DNA of 19,071 nucleotides, taken from NCBI GenBank assembly GCA_964600075.1, contig CAZRIE010000080.1, positions 1 through 19,071 on the forward strand. The letters are read 5' to 3'. The DNA is from CAZRIE01 sp964600075. Lineage in GTDB: Bacteria > Bacteroidota > Bacteroidia > Flavobacteriales > Flavobacteriaceae. Position 1 is the first letter of the stretch. Every line of letters starts with the position of its first letter. Position numbers and translations under genes: made by a program. The notes below the pieces were generated by a model. That model was not told the origin of the DNA. It was given only the letters and a program-made list of their open reading frames with translations, and did no database searches. Positions 14,195 to 19,071 of the stretch are shown piece by piece.

Positions 14195-16522
14195 TTATCT
14201 ATTAAAGGGAATACCTATACTAAGAAAAAATCGCAAATTTTTACTATCATTTATCCAAGAGGTATTGAATTCAATTGGGCCTAAAATAGATTTATAGGCT
14301 AGTGTTACACCGGCCGACATCAATAGACTGGTTTCATCCCCAGATTGCCAGCTCCCTTTTGCAGCGAAGATGTTATTCGTATATTCCTCCAAATCGTTGA
14401 ACCCTACACTAGCTATGTTGAATTCTGGTGTAATATAAAATTTGTTGATAGGGCTGACCTGAACTCCCAAATTGAGCATCAAAAACTGACTTACCGCCAA
14501 TTCATCTTCGTTAAGACCCTGAAATGCAAAGCTGCCAGCGTTTTGAATCGGTAGATTTCCACCAAAAAAGTACAAATCAGGATAACCAAATTCAAAAAAA
14601 GAAACTTCGCCATTTTGAAGCTTGTCGTCAAAAGTGACACCTGCAGCGGCTTTCAAAATACCAGTAACAGTACTTTTAAAAGGAAACCTCTTTTGATACC
14701 CGACCTGTAATTTCGTAAATCCATTAGTTCTTCCCGAAACGAACGCATCAGTATAAATCAAATCGATATCTTGTTTGATCGATCGAGTCAAAATCGTTCT
14801 TAAAATAGTGCCTTCTGTGGCATAAAACACCTCATTCATTGTGTTGAATACATAGCGGGCGTCAAGACTTGAACTGCTGGAATCATAGTTGATTAAGTCA
14901 AGAACATTATCGCTCAAATCAGGCGAAATCGATGGTTCTATTTGAGTTCTCCCATAATTTATACCCATGCCAATATAGCTGTTCAATGAATTTATGTTTT
15001 TATTAATGCGCCCAGTAATTCCATAGCCATCCACTTTTAAATTTTCCGCCAACACCCCATCAATGAATAACTTTTGTTTTAATTTCGAACCCTTGGCCTC
15101 CGCTTGCCACCACCAGTGTCTTCTTTTACCAAAGTTTTTTTGATACTGCAGCATCACTTTAGGCTGTTCTGCAATATCGATATTAAATAGAAGACGAGAA
15201 GCTGAGCCAAGCACATTTCGTCCAGTATAGTTTACAACAACTCCCACACCACGATAGCTATCATGATGCAAAGAAGTTCCAAATCGATGCGCTGATTTTT
15301 CAAATCCAGATAATAGCAATACTCTTTTATCAGCTATAGTGAATTCCTCTAGAATTATCTTTCTGAAGATATTAGTGCCTACAAGCCTTTTTACTGCTTG
15401 GGTCATATCTTCTCTGGTGTATTCTTTATCCGTTTTGATATGGCTCCTTTCTTTTACCAATGCCAAGTTAACCGAACTAATACCTTTAAAAACTATGGAA
15501 TCAAAAACAATCTTATCTTCTAAAAAGGGTAAAGACCGAGGTCTTTGCTGGAATGGTTTTAAGGTTTCTGCTAGACGGGCAAGTTGGCCTACATTTTCGA
15601 ACAGCGCTATTTTACCTTCTTCATAGATTTCTTTACTATGCTCAAAATCGGCTGTGGAATACGTTAAATGCGGTACATGGTCCACTAAAATGGTAGCCAA
15701 TTTTCGGTTTTCGGGGTAAACGCCATAATTGACCATCATCGTCGTTTGAAACACCACGTTTGCGAAATTGTCAAGTTCTTCAATGGGTTTGCCATAACCA
15801 GAAACGTCACTGCCTATAATAATATCGGCCCCCATGCTCTTTGCTACGTCAGAAGGAAAATTATTAACTATTCCACCATCGACCAATAAGGTATTCATAT
15901 AGTTCGTAGGTTCGAAAGCACCGGGTATTGACATACTAGCACGCATGGCCAAACTCAGCGAACCGGTAGCAATTATTTGCTGTTTCGAATTTACGATATC
16001 GGTTGCAACCGCTCTAAAAGGAATCGAAAGCTTGTCAAAATCGGTAATATTATTAACGGGAAAAGTTAGGGTGTTGAGCAAACCTCTAAGATACTGATCG
16101 CTCAATAGATAAGAATTTGTACCTAGCTTTCCTTTGACCAAATCAATTTTTAAAAGATATTTTTCGTACTCACCCTTCTCTTCAACACCAACATTGTTCA
16201 AGGATATTTTTCCTCCAATCAATTTTTCCCATTTCAAGGTTCTAGTCAAACTCGCAATACTATCTCCAGAATAGCCCATAGCATATAATCCTCCAACAAC
16301 ACTTCCCATGCTGGTTCCTATAATCAAATCTGGAACAATATTCAAAGAGTCTAGCTTTTGTAGTAAGGGAATATGTGCTATACCCTTGGCTCCACCACCA
16401 CTTAAAACAAGAGCGACTTTTGGTTTTGTTTCTTGTGCCGAAATAGCAAGGGGCAGTAGTAATAATAAAATTGCAGAAACTAAAAAATTCAGTACCCTTC
16501 TACAGAATAAAAATCTAGACAT
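14195..16522 (-). CDS. Patatin-like phospholipase with POTRA and outer-membrane beta-barrel
   Basis: 775 residues. Signal peptide 1-29 (AISAQ). The patatin domain (about 33-235) has the oxyanion motif SGGGAKG (41-47), nucleophile Ser71 in GTSMG and the dyad Asp215 in DGG. A single POTRA-like segment follows (about 335-405: DSIVFKGISSVNLALVKERS... ending GTNIFRKIIL), then a Bac_surface_Ag-type beta-barrel to the C-terminal FFLSIGIPF NR. This is the architecture of PlpD-like type Vd autotransporters and of the common Bacteroidetes patatin family proteins. It is probably an outer-membrane-anchored lipase acting on phospholipids. All catalytic residues are present and the length is normal for the family. 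It stands alone, with 580 bp and 420 bp gaps around it. Confidence 0.94.
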   Translation of the reverse strand: MSRFLFCRRVLNFLVSAILLLLLPLAISAQETKPKVALVLSGGGAKGIAHIPLLQKLDSLNIVPDLIIGTSMGSVVGGLYAMGYSGDSIASLTRTLKWEKLIGGKISLNNVGVEEKGEYEKYLLKIDLVKGKLGTNSYLLSDQYLRGLLNTLTFPVNNITDFDKLSIPFRAVATDIVNSKQQIIATGSLSLAMRASMSIPGAFEPTNYMNTLLVDGGIVNNFPSDVAKSMGADIIIGSDVSGYGKPIEELDNFANVVFQTTMMVNYGVYPENRKLATILVDHVPHLTYSTADFEHSKEIYEEGKIALFENVGQLARLAETLKPFQQRPRSLPFLEDKIVFDSIVFKGISSVNLALVKERSHIKTDKEYTREDMTQAVKRLVGTNIFRKIILEEFTIADKRVLLLSGFEKSAHRFGTSLHHDSYRGVGVVVNYTGRNVLGSASRLLFNIDIAEQPKVMLQYQKNFGKRRHWWWQAEAKGSKLKQKLFIDGVLAENLKVDGYGITGRINKNINSLNSYIGMGINYGRTQIEPSISPDLSDNVLDLINYDSSSSSLDARYVFNTMNEVFYATEGTILRTILTRSIKQDIDLIYTDAFVSGRTNGFTKLQVGYQKRFPFKSTVTGILKAAAGVTFDDKLQNGEVSFFEFGYPDLYFFGGNLPIQNAGSFAFQGLNEDELAVSQFLMLNLGVQVSPINKFYITPEFNIASVGFNDLEEYTNNIFAAKGSWQSGDETSLLMSAGVTLAYKSILGPIEFNTSWINDSKNLRFFLSIGIPFNR

Positions 16523-16944
16523 TGAACTAAAACTTGGATTATTTGAGTTAAATCATTTTTGCACTGCAATATACTCCGCTACATTTTTGGATTCTAGTGA
16601 TAACCCTCATTATTTTTCAATCTTATGAGCATATTTTCATTTTAATCATAAAGCCATTCCATATGGGATAGAAATTAGTTCAATAATTGTAGTAACTCGT
16701 CGATTAGTGGTCTTTTTGTTTAGCATTACGCTTAGCGTTCAATGCTGTTGTCAGATCCGTAGTTCAGATTGTTGAGGGAACGCTCTTAATGGATTAAAAG
16801 AAGGAAGCGCCTTAGTGTAGACAAGTACCAGAATCAAAAAAGTTTTCGGAAACGCTTGTGGTCCTTTAAAATATTCTAACTTTAAGAGATGAAGTTTTAG
16901 CTCTAATGAGCTACAAACAATTCATTGTATTTACGTTGGCGTAA
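16523..16944. other. Divergent intergenic region between patatin and AsmA-like genes
   Basis: No gene is supported. It must hold the promoters of both divergent genes, but no clear TAnnTTTG match was found for either. An imperfect hairpin, AGCATTACGC with GCGT-TC-AATGCT (16722-16746), and the perfect inverted repeat described at 16929-16946 are the only structures seen. Confidence 0.5.
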
Positions 16945-16946
16945 AT
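16929..16946. repeat. Perfect 7-bp inverted repeat over an upstream ATG
   Basis: ATTTACG (16929-16935) and CGTAAAT (16940-16946) flank TTGG. The 3' arm overlaps the possible ATG at 16945. It could be a regulator binding site or a hairpin at the start of the mRNA. Confidence 0.5.
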
Positions 16947-16980
16947 GTATTTATTGAAATCAGGAACTCGTGCTGGAACT

Positions 16981-18669
16981 ATGCGAAAGATGCACTTACT
17001 AAGAAAAACACTTTTTTACCTTGCTCTGATTTCTGTAGGGGTTCTTTTGGTTTCCTTTTTTTTCATCAACCCTATCCTTGAAAAAGTAACTGATAGCTAC
17101 TTAAAGAACACTATCAAAGATTTTTCGGAACAAAAACAGTATGAACTCGGTTATGATGCGATTGAAATCAATATTCTTAAGGGACAACTACGGGTTATAA
17201 ATCTACAAGGTAGCCCTATAGAAGAACGTTGGGAACAATTCAGGAATGGAAACACGAAGGTATCCGTTCTAAAAGAAATAAGTGTTTCGAATGCAGAACT
17301 ACGTGGTCTTCAATTGTGGCATTTTCTTTGGGACGGTGAATTGGAACTCCATTCCATTACCGTAGATGAATTACAACTAAATCTGTATCGGAATAACTCG
17401 TCACCTCCAAAATCGAAAGTTTCGATAGCTGAACAAAAGAAAAAATTTTCTTTGGATTCGTTGCGCCTACCTGGTTTGGAGTATGTGAAGTTGGGCAAAA
17501 TTCAGTTTGAGAATTATGGTCTGCATATTTTGGATATGGATACAAAAGATACAATAAGCTCGTATGCGGGAACCGAGTTACGAATTGATAAAGTTTCGCT
17601 GCATAAATCACCTCAAAATAAATCACCTTTTTTAGTGTACGACCTTTCTGAACTAAAGTTGCTATTAGAGCAGCAAAATATTACCCCAAAAGGAGGAACG
17701 TATGCTATTGCCTTTCAGAAGTTGACCTATACGCTTTCAGATAACAGTATCTCAATTCAAGATTTTTCATTCAAGCCGCGTATATCGAAAGAGGGTTTCA
17801 AGGAAAAGGAGCGGTATAGTTTTGAGATTTACGATTGCGCATTTGATTCCCTTAAAATCACAGGATTTAAGATTATGAGCCTGTTCGACCATGCCGGTCT
17901 GGTACTTGACAAAATTGAAATCAATGGGTTGAACGCAAGTGTTTATCGCGATAAGACAAAACCAATGAATACCGGTAAAAAGGTGGCCCTTCCTTTAGCT
18001 GCATTAGCCAAAATTAAGTATCCCTTGCAAATCGATACGATTCTTATCGTTAATTCTTTTTTTCAATATTCAGAATTACTTCCTAAAAATCAAAAACTGT
18101 TAAAAGTAGATTTTGCTAAATTGAATTTAGAAGCATACCATATCAATTCGGTAGGACATGCCGATGAATCTTATCCTCCGCTAAAAATACTACTAAGCAC
18201 AGATATACTTAATAATATACCACTTTCCGTAGAGGTCAAAATGCCTTACCACAGCCCGAACAGTACCTTTTACTATAGCGGTAAAACCCAAGGGGACATG
18301 AGCTTCGTCAAATTGACACCTGTTTTATATCCTGCAACAGGAATCAGTTTTAGTGACGGAACACTGAAAAGCATAGCGTTTAACGGAATTGGAAATGGCT
18401 ATAACTCACAAGGCGAGCTTATCATGCTTTATGATAACCTAGAAATAGAACTATTTGATAAAGAGAACTCTGAAAACGATGCTATCCACTGGGTAGCAAA
18501 CGGTCTTGTCAAAAGTTCTAATCCAAATAAAAGGGGTAAAATCATTGTGGGTCGTATCTCAACAGACCGTGTTCTATACAAGGGACTTGGAAATTATCTT
18601 TGGAAGTCGCTCGAATCTGGTATGATAAACACCTTTAACCCATTGGCAAAGCATGGTAAAAAGCGGTAA
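16981..18669 (+). CDS. Membrane-anchored AsmA-like repetitive beta protein (uncharacterised)
   Basis: 562 residues from ATG 16981. An in-frame ATG at 16945 would add 12 residues, but it lies in an inverted repeat, while 16981 puts basic residues (MRKMHLLRK) straight before the single hydrophobic anchor (about residues 10-30, LFYLALISVGVLLVSFFF). The rest is an envelope-facing domain of alternating strands with repeated phrases of the type LxLxxIxVxxLxLxLYRN, as in LELHSITVDELQLNLYRN and LVLDKIEINGLNASVYRD. This resembles AsmA/DUF748-type proteins that line lipid-carrying grooves between membranes. No enzyme motif is present. It stands alone and converges on the antiporter gene 40 bp beyond. 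The fold class is tentative. Confidence 0.82.
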   Translation: MRKMHLLRKTLFYLALISVGVLLVSFFFINPILEKVTDSYLKNTIKDFSEQKQYELGYDAIEINILKGQLRVINLQGSPIEERWEQFRNGNTKVSVLKEISVSNAELRGLQLWHFLWDGELELHSITVDELQLNLYRNNSSPPKSKVSIAEQKKKFSLDSLRLPGLEYVKLGKIQFENYGLHILDMDTKDTISSYAGTELRIDKVSLHKSPQNKSPFLVYDLSELKLLLEQQNITPKGGTYAIAFQKLTYTLSDNSISIQDFSFKPRISKEGFKEKERYSFEIYDCAFDSLKITGFKIMSLFDHAGLVLDKIEINGLNASVYRDKTKPMNTGKKVALPLAALAKIKYPLQIDTILIVNSFFQYSELLPKNQKLLKVDFAKLNLEAYHINSVGHADESYPPLKILLSTDILNNIPLSVEVKMPYHSPNSTFYYSGKTQGDMSFVKLTPVLYPATGISFSDGTLKSIAFNGIGNGYNSQGELIMLYDNLEIELFDKENSENDAIHWVANGLVKSSNPNKRGKIIVGRISTDRVLYKGLGNYLWKSLESGMINTFNPLAKHGKKR

Positions 18670-18709
18670 GATTTGGTCTTCCGGTTCTTAAAAGTTATCA
18701 TAGCCACAA

Positions 18710-19071
18710 TCACAATTTTTCCGCCGCACTCTTCAAGTTTACTTTGGCGATCAGTTTTTCGATTGTCAAACCTTGTACCACTATCGAGAAGATGACCACG
18801 ATATAGGTCACCACCAAAAAGAGATCTCGTTCCATAGTCTGGGTAAGGCCGAGGGCCAAGGCTATGGAAATCGCACCACGAAGACCGCCCCAGGTCATAA
18901 TCAGTGTAGTTCTTGGAACAAATTCCAGTTTCTTCTTAAAAATATTTACGGGCAGAACAAGAGATAAATACCGACATATCAAAGCAATAGGCACTACCAA
19001 AATGCCCGCTAAGATATAGATCGGTTCTAAATCGAGTACGAGTATTTCCATTCCGATGAGTACAAAGAGTA
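18710..19071 (-). CDS. NhaP/CPA1-type cation:proton antiporter, C-terminal end only
   Basis: The frame is open to the window edge and ends at 18710, so only the last 120 or so residues are here. FVLIGMEILVL, then MTWGGLRGAISIALALGL, is the conserved TM10-TM11 region of CPA1 sodium/proton antiporters (the WGGLRGA motif is highly typical), followed by the last helix VVTYIVVIFSIVVQGLTIEKLIAKV. An internal ATG at 19051 is not a start, since the family sequence continues upstream. It would exchange Na+ or K+ for protons at the inner membrane. It converges with the AsmA-like gene and no clear terminator lies in the 40-bp gap. Confidence 0.93.
   Translation of the reverse strand, partial: LFVLIGMEILVLDLEPIYILAGILVVPIALICRYLSLVLPVNIFKKKLEFVPRTTLIMTWGGLRGAISIALALGLTQTMERDLFLVVTYIVVIFSIVVQGLTIEKLIAKVNLKSAAEKL

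Overview
The window looks like a chromosome segment of a marine-type member of the Bacteroidetes, most likely family Flavobacteriaceae. The supporting signs are low G+C, A-rich leaders instead of strong Shine-Dalgarno sites, several matches to the Bacteroidetes -7 promoter element TAnnTTTG, LytS/LytTR signalling, many lipoproteins, and protein families typical of flavobacteria. The assignment is by style and family content; there is no rRNA or marker gene here.

Left part (1-3377): a minus-strand gene group (NTF2-like DUF1348 protein, AhpD-like CXXC protein, exported Asp-nucleophile alpha/beta hydrolase, and an edge-truncated membrane protein) lies downstream of a TetR regulator gene. Three identical 14-bp palindromes, one before tetR and two before the group, are the likely TetR operators. 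Next come a decayed AraC-type regulator (3502-4112) and an intact mercuric-reductase-like flavoprotein (4288-5673).

Middle part (5858-11181): a lipoprotein alpha-carbonic anhydrase gene sits 2 bp before a membrane-bound class III nucleotide cyclase, suggesting a CO2/bicarbonate-linked second-messenger pair. After a stretch with gene remnants comes a lipoprotein PQQ-type sugar dehydrogenase followed after 5 bp by a lipoprotein cytochrome c, a plausible cell-envelope oxidation unit. Two wrecked catabolic genes flank this pair: an aldo/keto reductase with a large internal deletion and a short-chain dehydrogenase with several lesions.

Right part (11262-19071): a LytS-type histidine kinase and LytTR response regulator overlap by 4 bp. 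Upstream, behind a strong hairpin terminator, is a small exported acidic protein made of three 36-residue repeats. It is followed by a patatin-POTRA-beta-barrel protein, a membrane-anchored AsmA-like protein on the plus strand, and the C-terminal end of an NhaP-type cation/proton antiporter. No rRNA, tRNA, insertion sequence or CRISPR array was recognised. At least three and perhaps four pseudogenes in 19 kb point to ongoing gene loss.
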